A DNA stretch of 64,000 nt, taken from positions 2,604,001-2,668,000 of the forward strand of contig NZ_CP012623.1 in the NCBI RefSeq assembly GCF_001280305.1, in the 5' to 3' direction. The notes beneath the pieces were generated by a model. The model was not told the DNA's origin, ran no database searches, and was given only the letters and a program-made list of their open reading frames with translations. This DNA is from Hymenobacter sp. DG25A. Its GTDB lineage: Bacteria > Bacteroidota > Bacteroidia > Cytophagales > Hymenobacteraceae. Of this stretch, positions 32,259 through 41,747 are shown in pieces. The position numbers were made by a program, and so were the translations under genes. Positions within the stretch are counted from its first letter, which is position 1, and each line of letters starts with the position of its first letter.

Positions 32259-35210
32259 GTGAAAAAACCCTTTCTGCTTTTATTTCCGGCGGTTGTTGCG
32301 CTGGGCCTCACTACTCAGTGCCAGTCCAGTAAGCCGGCTGCATCGGCCCCCGCCCCGGTTTCCCAAACCAAGGAATATAAGTACACCACCGTAGAAGGTG
32401 ACCCACTGAAAGCCCGCATCTACACCCTCGATAACGGCCTGACGGTGTACCTCTCCGACTACGAGGACGCCCCGCGCATTCAGACCTACGTAGCGGTGCG
32501 CGCCGGCTCTAAAAACGACCCCAGCACTGCTACCGGCCTGGCGCACTACCTGGAGCACATGGTATTCAAGGGTACTTCGCGCCTGGGCACGCAGAACTGG
32601 GCCGCCGAGAAAACCGAGCTGGACAAGATTGAGGCCCTCTACGAAGTATACCGCTCCAAAACCGACCAGACCGAGCGCAAGCGCCTCTACCACCAGATTG
32701 ACTCGATTTCCAGCGTGGCGGCCAAGTACGCCGTGGCCAATGAGTACGATAAGGTGATGGGTGCCATTGGCGCGAAAGGCTCCAACGCCTACACCTCCAA
32801 CGAGCAGACCGTGTACCAGGAGGATATTCCCTCCAACCAGATTGAGAAGTGGGCCGCCATTCAGGCCGAGCGTTTTGGCGAGCTGGTACCCCGCCTGTTT
32901 CACACGGAGCTGGAGGCCGTGTACGAGGAGAAAAACCGCGGCCTCGACAACGACTTTAACAAGGAGTTTGAGGCCCTGAATGCCAGCTTGTACCGCAAGC
33001 ACCAGTACGGCACCCAAACCACCATTGGTACCATTCAGCACCTGCAGAACCCATCCATCACGGAGATTAAGAAGTATTTCGACCAGTATTATGTGCCGAA
33101 CAACTTCGCGGTAGCCCTGAGCGGCGACCTGGATTACGATCAGGCTATCCGGGTGATTGACAAGTACTTTGGGCAGCTGAAGAGCAAGCCGGTGCCCACG
33201 TTTACTGTGGCGCAGGAAGACCCCATTACAGCGCCTATTGTTAAGGAAGTGAAAGGCCCCGACGCGGAAAACGTCATGCTCGGCTTCCGCTTTCCCGGCA
33301 CCACCACGCCCGATGCGCTGGTGCTGCGCATGATTGACAAAATCCTGAGCAACGGCCAGGCCGGCCTGATTGACCTGGACCTGAACCAGCAGCAGAAAGT
33401 GCTGCAGGCCGCTTCGTTCACCGATATCAACGACGACTACGCCTCGCACATTCTCTACGCTACCCCACGCCAGGGCCAGAGCCTGACGCAGGTGCGCGAC
33501 CTGCTGCTGGGCGAGCTGACTAAGGTGAAAAAGGGCGACTTCCCCGACTGGCTGATTCCGGCCATCATCAACAACGAGAAGCTGCAGCGCACCAAGAGCT
33601 ACGAGAGCAACGAGGCCCGCGCCGGCGCTTTCGTTTCGGCTTTCATTGCCCGCCAGGACTGGAAAGACTACCTCCGCCAGATAGACGACTTCGGTAAAAT
33701 TACCAAGGCCGATGTGATGCGCGTGGCCAACCAGTACTACCAGAACAACTACGTGGCCGTGTACAAGCGCACCGGCCAGGATCCTAATAAAGTGAAGGTG
33801 GTGAAGCCGGCCATTACGCCGGTGCCCGTAAACCGCGAAGTAGCCTCCAGCTTCTACAAGCAGGTAACCGAAATGTCCTCGCCCGAGTTGCAGCCGGTGT
33901 TCCTGGACTACAAGAAGGATATTCAGGAGCTGAAGCTGGCTTCGGGTGTGCCGGTGTTCTACACCCGCAACACCGAGAATAACCTCTTCGATCTGTACTA
34001 CGTGCTCGATATGGGCACCAACAACGACCCACGCCTAGGTCTGGCGGCCGACTATCTGCAGTACCTCGGCGCCGGGAAATACTCCGCCGCGCAGCTGCAG
34101 CAGGAGTTCTACAAGCTGGGCTGCTCGTTTGGCGTGCAGAGCGGGCAGGACCGTGTGTACGTGAGCCTCTCCGGCCTCGACGACAACTTTGAGCCGGCCC
34201 TGCAGCTTTTCGAAAGCCTGCTGGCCAACCCCAAGCCCGATGCCGCGGCCCTGAAAAACATGGTGGATGGCGTGCTGAAAGCGCGTCAGGATGCTAAGCT
34301 GAACAAGCAGGTCATTCTGAGCCAGGCCATGGTGAACTTCGCCAAATACGGCCCCAAGAACCCCTTCACCTCGCAGCTCACCGAAAAGCAGCTGCGCGCC
34401 CTGAAGCCGGAGCAGCTGACGGCCCTTATCAAGAAGATTCCGACTTATCAGCACCGCGTATTGTACTACGGCCCTCGGGCTGCTGATGCGTTGACTACCG
34501 TGCTGAATGCAGAGCATAAAACACCCGCCACCCTCACCCCTGTACCGGCCAACAACGACTTCGCGGAGCAACCTATGAAGGACCGCAAAGTCTATTGGGT
34601 GGATTACAACATGGTGCAGGCCGAAATTTTGTTTTTAACGAAGGGGGATGCGTACGACAAGAGCCTGGTACCCACGGTGAGCCTGTACAACGAATACTTT
34701 GGCGGCTCCATGGGCAGCATCGTGTTTCAGGAGCTGCGCGAGAGCAAGGCGCTGGCGTACTCGGCTTCGTCGCGGTATGCCAATGCCGATAAGCTGGGGC
34801 GCTCCAACTACATTCTCTCCTACATCGGGACGCAGAGCGACAAGCTGCCCGAGGCCATGGCCGGCATGCAGGCACTGCTGAACGATATGCCCGTGGCCGA
34901 AGCCAACCTGCAGATTGCCAAAAACGCCATCCGCAACAGCATTGCCACGGAGCGCATCACCAAGTCCGATATCCTGTTCAGCTACGAGCGCGCCAAGCGC
35001 CTGGGCCTGGACTACGACCTGCGCCGCGACGTGTATGAAAAGACCTACAACATGAGCTTTGACGACCTGAAGAAGTTTCAGGAAGCCAAAGTGAAGGGCC
35101 AAAACCAGAGCATCCTGGTGATTGGCTCGAAAGAGCGGCTCAACTTCCCGGAACTAGCCAAATACGGGAAGGTACAGCAGCTCACCTTAAAAGAAATTTT
35201 CGGGTATTAA
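32259..35210 (+). CDS. M16 family zinc metallopeptidase (insulinase/pitrilysin type), lipoprotein
   Basis: 983 residues, starting with GTG. A lipoprotein signal (VVALGLTTQC, C21) places it in the periplasm or on the outer membrane. The N-terminal half carries the inverted zinc motif HYLEH (H96, E99, H100), and the distal glutamate lies in ELEAVYEEKNRG. The C-terminal half is a second, inactive M16 domain, so the protein is a two-domain fused form with four M16 repeats. Such enzymes degrade peptides in an enclosed chamber. The gene is monocistronic with its own promoter. Family confident, natural substrate unknown. Confidence 0.93.
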   Translation: MKKPFLLLFPAVVALGLTTQCQSSKPAASAPAPVSQTKEYKYTTVEGDPLKARIYTLDNGLTVYLSDYEDAPRIQTYVAVRAGSKNDPSTATGLAHYLEHMVFKGTSRLGTQNWAAEKTELDKIEALYEVYRSKTDQTERKRLYHQIDSISSVAAKYAVANEYDKVMGAIGAKGSNAYTSNEQTVYQEDIPSNQIEKWAAIQAERFGELVPRLFHTELEAVYEEKNRGLDNDFNKEFEALNASLYRKHQYGTQTTIGTIQHLQNPSITEIKKYFDQYYVPNNFAVALSGDLDYDQAIRVIDKYFGQLKSKPVPTFTVAQEDPITAPIVKEVKGPDAENVMLGFRFPGTTTPDALVLRMIDKILSNGQAGLIDLDLNQQQKVLQAASFTDINDDYASHILYATPRQGQSLTQVRDLLLGELTKVKKGDFPDWLIPAIINNEKLQRTKSYESNEARAGAFVSAFIARQDWKDYLRQIDDFGKITKADVMRVANQYYQNNYVAVYKRTGQDPNKVKVVKPAITPVPVNREVASSFYKQVTEMSSPELQPVFLDYKKDIQELKLASGVPVFYTRNTENNLFDLYYVLDMGTNNDPRLGLAADYLQYLGAGKYSAAQLQQEFYKLGCSFGVQSGQDRVYVSLSGLDDNFEPALQLFESLLANPKPDAAALKNMVDGVLKARQDAKLNKQVILSQAMVNFAKYGPKNPFTSQLTEKQLRALKPEQLTALIKKIPTYQHRVLYYGPRAADALTTVLNAEHKTPATLTPVPANNDFAEQPMKDRKVYWVDYNMVQAEILFLTKGDAYDKSLVPTVSLYNEYFGGSMGSIVFQELRESKALAYSASSRYANADKLGRSNYILSYIGTQSDKLPEAMAGMQALLNDMPVAEANLQIAKNAIRNSIATERITKSDILFSYERAKRLGLDYDLRRDVYEKTYNMSFDDLKKFQEAKVKGQNQSILVIGSKERLNFPELAKYGKVQQLTLKEIFGY

Positions 35211-35387
35211 GGCAGAGCTTAGGAATTAGGGGCCTGCTCTTAGTTTCTTTGCACCGCCTTTTGGGCGCCCCTTTGTTTTTGCACTACCCGCGGCCCGAGT
35301 CCTCCGTCACTCCCGCCCGGCCCGGCACACATCCTTTCACATTAAACCGAAGACCGAAGACCTACGTCCCCAAGTCCTTACATACCA

Positions 35388-36653
35388 ATGGCAGAGCAAA
35401 AAATCACCATCAAGAACGGCAAGCTGAACGTACCAGACCAACCCACCATTCCCTTCATTGAGGGCGACGGTACCGGTCCGGACATTTGGGCGGCTTCTGT
35501 TAAAGTGTTTGACGCGGCAGTAGCAAAAGCCTACGGCGGCAAGCGCAAGCTGGTGTGGAAAGAAGTGCTGGCCGGGGAAAAGTCTTTCAAGCAGACCGGC
35601 AACTGGCTGCCCAACGAAACGCTGGATGCCTTCCGTGAATACCTGGTGGGCATTAAAGGCCCCCTCACTACGCCCGTAGGCGGCGGTATCCGCTCCCTGA
35701 ACGTGGCCCTGCGCCAGGAGCTGGACCTGTACGCCTGCGTGCGTCCCGTACGTTGGTTCCAGGGTGTGCCCTCCCCCGTGAAGCACCCCGAGCTGACGGA
35801 CATGGTTATCTTCCGCGAAAACACTGAGGATATCTACGCCGGCATTGAGTACATGAACGGCACCCCTCAGGCTCAGAAAATGCTGGAATTCCTGCAGGAT
35901 GAGATGGGCGTGAAGAAAATTCGCTTCCCCGAGACGTCCTCGTTCGGCATTAAGCCGGTTTCCAAGGAAGGCACGGAGCGCCTGGTGCGCGCCGCCATCC
36001 AGTACGCCATTGAGCAGAAGAAGCCTTCCGTGACCATTGTGCACAAAGGCAACATCATGAAGTTCACCGAGGGTGCCTTCAAAACCTGGGGTTACGAGTT
36101 GGCTGAGCGCGAGTTCGGCGACAAAGTATACACTTGGAGCCAGTACGATAAAACCGCCGCCAAGCAGGGCCAAGACGTAGCCGATGCCCAGCAGAAGGCA
36201 GCCCTGGAAAGCGGCAAAATCCTCATTAAGGACAGCATTGCCGATGCCTTCCTGCAGCAGATTCTGCTCCGCCCCTCCGAGTACTCGGTAGTGGCTACCC
36301 TGAACCTGAACGGCGACTATATTTCCGATGCCCTGGCTGCCATCGTAGGTGGTATCGGCATTGCGCCCGGTGCTAACATTAACTACGTAACCGGCCACGC
36401 CATTTTTGAAGCTACCCACGGTACGGCGCCCAAGTACGCTAACCAGGACAAAGTGAACCCCGGCTCGGTTATCCTCTCGGGTGCCCTGATGCTGGAGTAC
36501 ATGGGCTGGCAGGAAGCCGCCGACCTCATCTACAAAGGCATCGAAGCCGCCATTGCCTCTAAGCGCGTCACCTACGACTTTGAGCGTTTGATGGAAGGCG
36601 CTACCCTGCTGAAGTGCAGCGAGTTCGGCGACGAGATTATCAAGGATATGTAG
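35388..36653 (+). CDS. icd: Isocitrate dehydrogenase (NADP-dependent)
   Basis: 421 residues of the homodimeric prokaryotic isocitrate dehydrogenase type, which makes 2-oxoglutarate and CO2 in the TCA cycle. Motifs include [14 protein letters not shown], the substrate segment [49 protein letters not shown], and the NADP region [20 protein letters not shown]. The length fits the family. TTTCTTTGCA at about 35244 may be its promoter -7 region. A good terminator follows, so it is a single-gene unit. Confidence 0.96.
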   Translation: MAEQKITIKNGKLNVPDQPTIPFIEGDGTGPDIWAASVKVFDAAVAKAYGGKRKLVWKEVLAGEKSFKQTGNWLPNETLDAFREYLVGIKGPLTTPVGGGIRSLNVALRQELDLYACVRPVRWFQGVPSPVKHPELTDMVIFRENTEDIYAGIEYMNGTPQAQKMLEFLQDEMGVKKIRFPETSSFGIKPVSKEGTERLVRAAIQYAIEQKKPSVTIVHKGNIMKFTEGAFKTWGYELAEREFGDKVYTWSQYDKTAAKQGQDVADAQQKAALESGKILIKDSIADAFLQQILLRPSEYSVVATLNLNGDYISDALAAIVGGIGIAPGANINYVTGHAIFEATHGTAPKYANQDKVNPGSVILSGALMLEYMGWQEAADLIYKGIEAAIASKRVTYDFERLMEGATLLKCSEFGDEIIKDM

Positions 36654-36680
36654 TAGTTTGGCTCTTGCCAATTAATAAAG

Positions 36681-36715
36681 AAACCCCGCATTGGCTTTGG
36701 CTGATGCGGGGTTTT
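36681..36715 (+). terminator. Terminator of icd
   Basis: AAACCCCGCAT pairs with ATGCGGGGTTT, followed by T and AT-rich sequence. Confidence 0.85.
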
Positions 36716-36726
36716 ATTCTTTCTAT

Positions 36727-37212
36727 ATGATAAAGGAAATAACATTTTCTCTTTCAGAATTTTTAGTACCGATACTTGGAGCAATAGTAGCGGCACTTGG
36801 ATACCTAGTAAAACAGCAGAAAGATGAAATAAAAGGTATTCAAAGTCAGTTATCTGACAAAAAATACAACGTATACAACGAAGTTATTAGTGTCATTTTT
36901 GATATAGTAAAAAGCACCAAAGGCTTAAAAAAGCAAAAGGAAAATGATTTGATATCAAAATTGATTGACATTAGAAAGGACCTATACATATACGCTCCAG
37001 ATAATATTATAAGAAAATTCAATGAATGGCAGCAATACAACGAATTACAACCCGGCAATTCAAAGCATATCTTAATCTACATGGATCTAATAGTTTTAAT
37101 AAGAAAGGATATGGGACACAGAAAAACCGTTATCCATTCTAGAGAGATATTAAGATCAATCATGTTAAATAGCTCGGAATTCGAATTATTTATGGAATCA
37201 CTTGACAAATAA
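36727..37212 (+). CDS. AT-rich hypothetical membrane protein
   Basis: 161 residues from the ATG at 36727, only 12 nt past the icd terminator stem. One N-terminal membrane helix (FLVPILGAIVAALGYLVKQ) is followed by a charged helical cytoplasmic domain (KQQKDEIKGIQSQLSDKKYNVYNEVISVIFDIVKS ... MGHRKTVIHSREILRSIM). No family is recognised. Codon use is strongly AT-biased (AAA, ATA, TTA), unlike the GC-rich core genes around it, which points to acquisition. The layout resembles the AT-rich gene at 28433-28939. A nested palindrome follows. Confidence 0.6.
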   Translation: MIKEITFSLSEFLVPILGAIVAALGYLVKQQKDEIKGIQSQLSDKKYNVYNEVISVIFDIVKSTKGLKKQKENDLISKLIDIRKDLYIYAPDNIIRKFNEWQQYNELQPGNSKHILIYMDLIVLIRKDMGHRKTVIHSREILRSIMLNSSEFELFMESLDK

Positions 37213-37225
37213 ATTAAATAGGTTT

Positions 37226-37384
37226 CCCCTGCAGTCGCTCGGCTATGTCGAGTGACCACTATGCCTGAGCAGCTGTGCTGCGAATTGAGCCGCACAACCT
37301 GTACAGCAACTCATACGAATCAAACGCAGGCAGCACAGCTGCTGGAACATAGACGTCACTCGGCACAGCCGAGCGACTGCGGGG
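37226..37384. repeat. Family C nested palindrome
   Basis: Outer arms at 37226-37256 (CCCCTGCAGTCGCTCGGC...) and 37355-37384 (...GCCGAGCGACTGCGGGG) enclose a second pair, AGCAGCTGTGCTGC (37268-37281) and GCAGCACAGCTGCT (37330-37343). The right edge runs into a short tandem of GCGGGGACT. Only one copy occurs in the window. Confidence 0.85.
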
Positions 37385-37451
37385 ACTGCGGGGACTGCGG
37401 GGGGATTCACAAAAATCTATTTTTAAATCACTGCAAAATTTGATCAGAATA

Positions 37452-37646
37452 ATGAATATAGTAATTGAAATAATAACAATGACTTTACTAGCTTACCCAG
37501 GGGCATTTATTCTTTGGATATTGAACGGATTTAAGACACCATATAGCATCTTAATAAAAGACGACATTTGGTATAACTCACTATTCTCATTGATACTAAT
37601 AATTATTTACCTTATCATAAATCAGTATTTTATACACGTTTTCTAA
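37452..37646 (+). CDS. Very small AT-rich membrane protein
   Basis: 64 residues, almost entirely hydrophobic: two transmembrane segments (ITMTLLAYPGAFILWILN and SLFSLILIIIYLIINQYFI) separated by a short polar loop with KDDIWY. It has no recognisable family. Base composition is as AT-rich as the gene before the palindrome, so both probably arrived together. It could be a real small membrane protein or a chance frame in AT-rich DNA; the clean two-helix layout favours a gene. Confidence 0.4.
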   Translation: MNIVIEIITMTLLAYPGAFILWILNGFKTPYSILIKDDIWYNSLFSLILIIIYLIINQYFIHVF

Positions 37647-37719
37647 CCCCTCACTGGCATAATCTTAAAGCTCGTGACTAGCCTTGAGGTGAAGTTCCTC
37701 TTTCTCCTGCTATCAACTC

Positions 37720-38451
37720 ATGCCTTCGCTCCTGCCTCTATCCATTCCACTCACAGCCGTATCTGTGGGCAAGCCCCAGCAATTAGGCTCGCCTGATGCC
37801 CCAAACCCACTGGCGCGGAAATGGGTAACGGCCATCCGCAAAACCGCCGTTACGGAACCGCTGTGGCTGGATGCGCTCAACCTAACCGGCGACGGGCAAG
37901 CCAACCTGAAAGCCCACGGCGGCCCCGATCAGGCGTTGTGCGTGTATCCCGGCACCCATTATAGCTACTGGTCGGAGCGGGTGGACCAGCCCCTGCTACC
38001 CGGGAGCTTCGGCGAGAACCTCACGCTGGCCGGCTCTTGCACCGAGCAGGACGTTTGCCTCGGCGACGTATTTCAGTGGGGCGAGGCGCAGATTCAGATT
38101 TCGCAGCCCCGCTCGCCTTGCTTCCAGCTGGGTTTGCGCTGGCAGCTGCCTTTGCTGCCCAAATGGCTACAGGATTCCGGCTTCACGGGCTGGTACATGC
38201 GCGTGCTGCAGCCCGGCCGGGTGTCGGCGCATGATACGCTGGAGCTGATAGAGCGCCCCTACCCCGAGTGGACGGTGGCCCGCGCCAACAGCGTGAAATA
38301 TGAGCTGCGCGAGGACCTGGCGCTATCAGCCGCGCTGCCTGCCTGCCCGGCACTGGGCCACTTGTGGCGGCAAAAAATGCTGGGGCGCACCTCCGGCACC
38401 CTTCCCCTCTACGACGACGCCAACCGACTGGAAGGACTTACCGCCGGATAG
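37720..38451 (+). CDS. MOSC domain protein (YiiM-like)
   Basis: 243 residues of the MOSC family, beta-barrel domains related to molybdenum-cofactor sulfurases. The motifs NLTGDGQANLKAHGGPDQALCVYPGTHYSYW and PGSFGENLTLAG lead to the conserved cysteine in SPCFQLGLRW. YiiM-type proteins reduce N-hydroxylated compounds with the molybdenum cofactor in some bacteria; the role here is unknown. No signal peptide, so cytoplasmic. GC-rich like the core genome, which marks the end of the AT-rich patch. It converges with the serine hydrolase gene across repeat A4. Confidence 0.9.
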   Translation: MPSLLPLSIPLTAVSVGKPQQLGSPDAPNPLARKWVTAIRKTAVTEPLWLDALNLTGDGQANLKAHGGPDQALCVYPGTHYSYWSERVDQPLLPGSFGENLTLAGSCTEQDVCLGDVFQWGEAQIQISQPRSPCFQLGLRWQLPLLPKWLQDSGFTGWYMRVLQPGRVSAHDTLELIERPYPEWTVARANSVKYELREDLALSAALPACPALGHLWRQKMLGRTSGTLPLYDDANRLEGLTAG

Positions 38452-38477
38452 TAATACCAAGCCACTGGCTGCTCTAG

Positions 38478-38629
38478 CCCGTCATGTCGAGCGCAGTCGA
38501 GACATCTCGCGTGCTGATGTTATAATGGTATTGTCATGCTGAGCGCAGCCGAAGCATCTCGCCCGCTTCGTTGAGTTACTACCACAACATCAGCACGCGA
38601 GATGTCTCGACTGCGCTCGACATGACGGG
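38478..38629. repeat. Family A palindromic repeat, copy A4, with a second half copy inside the loop
   Basis: Perfect 44-bp inverted arms (38478-38521 and 38586-38629) beginning CCCGTCATGTCGAGCGCAG. The loop contains another family A half, TCATGCTGAGCGCAGCCGAA, so one element appears to sit inside another. It lies between convergent genes. Confidence 0.95.
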
Positions 38630-38657
38630 CTTTTTTCCGCAACTCCCTCCGCTTCGT

Positions 38658-40148
38658 TTACTGCTTTAGATATTCCGCCGCAGCGGTATTTTTAGGATTG
38701 AGCGCCAGGGAGCGTTGATAGTTCCTGGTGGCCAGCGCCTTGTTGCCCAACGACGCGTAGGTTTCGGCCAGACTATCATAGGTGTTGGCGCTTTGGGGGT
38801 ACAGGCTCACGTTCAGCTTAAAGATTTCCAGCGCATCCTGCACCTTTTCCTGCTTCAGCAGCGAGTAGCCCCAGTCATTTATCTCCGCTTCGGACAGCTG
38901 TAGCTGCGCATTCTTCTTTTTGGCTTGCTTCACGGCCTGCTGGGCATTGGCAAAGCCTCGCTTACGAAGCTCCTGATGCAGTGCCCGCAGGCCGGGCGAC
39001 ATGCCGAAGCCCGTCGCCACCTTCATATCGGGGATATAATACCCAGCCAGCTCATCTATGAACGTATCGGGGTTGGTGCCCGTCAGGTTGGTGAGCACCA
39101 CAATAGCCAGGTCGTCGTTGGGGTAGAGGAATACGGCGGAGCGCCCGCCGCCCACCGGCGCTACGGCCCGATGCTCGGGGCGGGATACGGTGGGCCAGCC
39201 CAGGGCATAGCCATTCAGCAGGCGGCTGAATCCGTCCTGGGAGCCGTTATTGAGCTGACCCGGCGTCCAGAGGGTAGGCAGGCTGGTGGGTTTCAGCAGC
39301 TGGCCCTTTTGCAGTGCTATTACCCAGCGGGCCATTTCCTCGGCCGTAGAGCTCATGCCCGCGGCGGTGCGCAGCATGGGCGAAAACACCTCAAACATGT
39401 TGCGGAGCTGGCGGCCCCGGTGCATTTGCCCGTCAATATTCTGAAAATAGGTGTACCCCCGGGCGCTGTGCGGCAGTACGTCGTGCGCATCGCCGGAGGT
39501 GGTTAGGGGCATGCCCACCACGTTGAGCTGCCGCTCCTGAATAAACTGCGCGAAAGGCATGCCGCTGAGCTGGTCGATGATTTTGCCCAGCAGCAGGTAG
39601 TTGGTTTGGTTGTAGGCAAACTTCTCGCCGATGGGGAAATCCAGGGGCTGGGTTTGCACCTTGGCCCAGGCGGCAGTTTCGTTTTCTTCCGTCACAATGG
39701 CGCCTTCGGGCAGGATATCGGGCAGGCCGGAGGTGTGCGTGAGCAGCTGCCGCACCGTTACGGGCTGCCAGGCCACGGGCAGACCCGGGAGGTAGCGCGA
39801 CACCGGCGCACCCAGATCCAGCTTGCCGGCTTCCACCAGCTGCATCACGGCCACCCCCACAAAGGCTTTGGTGATGGAGTTAATCACAAAGCGGGTGTGC
39901 CGGGTAACGGGCACCGAGTCCTGCACATTGGCCAGCCCATACTGCGCCACTTTCACCAGCTTGCCGTGCCGGACAACCGCCAGCTGCAAACCCGGGATGC
40001 GCTTTTGCTGCATGATGGTCGTCAGGAACGTGTCCACGCTGTCGGCGGGGGCAGCAGTGCGGGCTTCTGCTTGAAAGCAGTTGCTCATCAGGAGCAAAAG
40101 CAGGAAGGCGGGCAGGAAGCCTCGGAAGCGGGTAAGGGTTGTTTTCAT
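38658..40148 (-). CDS. Serine hydrolase of the class C beta-lactamase family with C-terminal TPR
   Basis: 496 residues with a signal peptide (FLPAFLLLLLMSNCFQAEA). The catalytic SxxK motif is SITK (S91, K94) and the second motif is YNQTNY (Y179), with Gln at the usual Asn position, a common variant in esterase members. After about residue 390 come two tetratricopeptide-like repeats (INDWGYSLLKQEKVQDALEIFKLNVSLYPQSANTYDSLAETYASLGN), which probably bind a partner. Substrate is unknown; peptides, esters or beta-lactams are all possible in this family. TATATTTC at 40172-40179 on the minus strand may be its -7 box. Confidence 0.9.
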   Translation of the reverse strand: MKTTLTRFRGFLPAFLLLLLMSNCFQAEARTAAPADSVDTFLTTIMQQKRIPGLQLAVVRHGKLVKVAQYGLANVQDSVPVTRHTRFVINSITKAFVGVAVMQLVEAGKLDLGAPVSRYLPGLPVAWQPVTVRQLLTHTSGLPDILPEGAIVTEENETAAWAKVQTQPLDFPIGEKFAYNQTNYLLLGKIIDQLSGMPFAQFIQERQLNVVGMPLTTSGDAHDVLPHSARGYTYFQNIDGQMHRGRQLRNMFEVFSPMLRTAAGMSSTAEEMARWVIALQKGQLLKPTSLPTLWTPGQLNNGSQDGFSRLLNGYALGWPTVSRPEHRAVAPVGGGRSAVFLYPNDDLAIVVLTNLTGTNPDTFIDELAGYYIPDMKVATGFGMSPGLRALHQELRKRGFANAQQAVKQAKKKNAQLQLSEAEINDWGYSLLKQEKVQDALEIFKLNVSLYPQSANTYDSLAETYASLGNKALATRNYQRSLALNPKNTAAAEYLKQ

Positions 40149-40316
40149 GTAGCGTACGGAACAGGGAGGGGAAATATAGAAGGCAGATGCATTGAGCGGG
40201 GTAAAGGTTGTCTGTATTTATTAATTATTCGATATATATTATAAAATACATGCAATACTGTACCTGAAGCGGGTTTAGCCGTGGCGCCGTAACTTGCGGC
40301 CTCATTCAGTTTGGGT

Positions 40317-40619
40317 ATGATGCTGGTTTCTTTGTTGCGGACTTCACTGGGGCGTCTGCGGACGGTTGGTTTTCTGGAGGGGGTTTCCTTTCTGGTTTTA
40401 TTGGGCATTGCTATGCCGCTGAAGTACTTGGCCGGGCAGCCGGAAGCCGTGCGCCTGGTAGGCATGGCCCACGGAGTGCTGTTTGTGCTGTATGTACTGC
40501 TGGTGATTCAGGCAGCTATAGAGCACAGCTGGACGTGGCAGAAAACGCTACTGGCGCTGGTGGTATCGGTGTTGCCCTTTGGCACCTTCTGGGCTGATAA
40601 AAAGCTGTTCCGGGAGTAG
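40317..40619 (+). CDS. DUF3817 small integral membrane protein
   Basis: About 100 residues from the ATG at 40317 (or 40320). It has three transmembrane helices (VGFLEGVSFLVLLGIAMPL, GMAHGVLFVLYVLLVIQAAI and TLLALVVSVLPFGTFW). The EGVSFLVLLGIAMPLKY and GMAHGVLF stretches are the DUF3817 signature (YdzA-like). No function is established. TAACTTGC at 40290-40297 is a candidate -7 box. It converges with the next gene over a terminator. Confidence 0.85.
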   Translation: MMLVSLLRTSLGRLRTVGFLEGVSFLVLLGIAMPLKYLAGQPEAVRLVGMAHGVLFVLYVLLVIQAAIEHSWTWQKTLLALVVSVLPFGTFWADKKLFRE

Positions 40620-40652
40620 CCACTCCCCTGCCGCTGAGCGGACTACAGCAAG

Positions 40653-40682
40653 AAAAAGGCACCCTGGTTGGGGTGCCTTTTT
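40653..40682. terminator. Terminator between DUF3817 and PA2169-type genes
   Basis: AAAAAGGCACCC pairs with GGGTGCCTTTTT; usable from both sides. Confidence 0.9.
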
Positions 40683-40706
40683 GCTTTACTTCGATGCAGA
40701 AACCAC

Positions 40707-41417
40707 TTACAAGGCATTAGCCGCATTAGGCTGGAACTCCATGCTTTTCAGGCGCTGGTACGTGTCTTGGGCCTGGCCGTACTGGCGCACTATTTCCTGC
40801 CGTATTTCCCCGGACAGGCCCGGGGCCTGCAGGGCTTCGCGGTAGGCTTTCAGGGCCCATTCTTCGCCGTAGATATTGGCGCCCAGAATGGCGTTTTCGT
40901 CGAAGCCGGTGAAGGTGGCTTTGGCGTCCATCCAACCCCGGTAGAGCTTGCCTTTCAGCGTAGTGCCCCGCTCCTGACTTACGTCCAGCTGCCGCAGGTA
41001 GTCATTGAGCTTGTTGGCAAACTGCCGGCTCTGGTTCACCAGTTGGCTGTAGTAGCCTTTCAGCTCCGGGTCCTTGCTTTCGGTGGCGGCCCGCTGGTAG
41101 CCTGCTACCCGGTCGTTTACGAACAGGAGCAGTTCCTGCAGCGCATCGGCCTGGCTTCTGGCCGATGCGCCGCCGGTGCTACCGCTTTTCAGCAGGGAGG
41201 TAACGCCCAGCAGCAGCAGCGCGCCGCCCAGAATTTTCTGCGTGGTGCTCATACTCCCAAGCATGCCGCCCACCGTGCCTTTGCCAAACAGCGCGGTGCC
41301 CTGGCGGGAGGAGTATAGATTGTGCTCGTCATATTCAGGGCTATAGGAAGCATAGCGGGGCGAGCGGGTGCGGCCGGCTGAGCGGCCGCCCCAGTCTGTT
41401 TGATTTTCATAAGCCAT
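40707..41417 (-). CDS. PA2169 family four-helix-bundle protein with membrane segment
   Basis: 236 residues. The N-terminal 70 are polar, followed by a hydrophobic segment (ILGGALLLLGVTSLLKSG). The C-terminal domain matches the PA2169/DUF2383 ferritin-like four-helix family: ELLLFVNDRVAGYQRAATESKD, LVNQSRQFANKLNDYL, GTTLKGKLYRGWMDAKATFTGFDENAIL and GEEWALKAYREAL. Family members are stress-linked in other bacteria, without proven activity. A close paralogue lies at 59989-60768. Confidence 0.85.
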   Translation of the reverse strand: MAYENQTDWGGRSAGRTRSPRYASYSPEYDEHNLYSSRQGTALFGKGTVGGMLGSMSTTQKILGGALLLLGVTSLLKSGSTGGASARSQADALQELLLFVNDRVAGYQRAATESKDPELKGYYSQLVNQSRQFANKLNDYLRQLDVSQERGTTLKGKLYRGWMDAKATFTGFDENAILGANIYGEEWALKAYREALQAPGLSGEIRQEIVRQYGQAQDTYQRLKSMEFQPNAANAL

Positions 41418-41739
41418 AACTGACAGAAAAAAGGGTTAGAAATAAGAAACTGTTTCAGCAATTACGGTGGTACCGGGAGACAAAAAAGCAGGTTGGATGT
41501 CAGGTTTTCAGCCCCTCGCCGCCCTTGGGGGCTGCTGCTGTTGGCGGTGGCGCCGGGGCGGCTGAATGGTTGGTTTAGAGCTTATACATGACGCCGTACA
41601 AGTAGATAGACTCCTTTTCCAACGCAGCCAAAAAGGATAGGTTAATGGTTGAGCGGCGGTTTCCGGCAAAAGATTTTGGCGTGGCGGCCCGGGCCGCCCG
41701 GGCATGACGAATGTCATTTTTGGATGGCTGCGGGCGGGG
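41418..41739. other. Intergenic region with a possible gene remnant
   Basis: Upstream of the PA2169-type gene and the cupin. On the minus strand a frame closing at 41575 reads NLSFLAALEKESIYLYGVMY near its end but has no usable start codon, so it may be the 3' remnant of a lost gene. A GC-rich self-complementary stretch (GGCGGCCCGGGCCGCC) lies near 41683-41698. Confidence 0.35.
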
Positions 41740-41747
41740 TAGCTTTG
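41740..41747 (+). promoter_or_regulatory. Promoter of the cupin gene
   Basis: TAGCTTTG matches TAnnTTTG and has TTTG 17 nt upstream (41719-41722). The cupin ATG follows after 24 nt. Confidence 0.65.

Noticed and set aside
37374..37402. CRISPR or tandem-repeat array
   Set aside because: Only three short GCGGGGACT-like units at the edge of a palindrome; no spacer pattern anywhere in the window.
36727..37646. Toxin-antitoxin pair
   Set aside because: Two small genes are adjacent, but they are about 240 nt apart with a large palindrome between, and neither resembles a known toxin or antitoxin.
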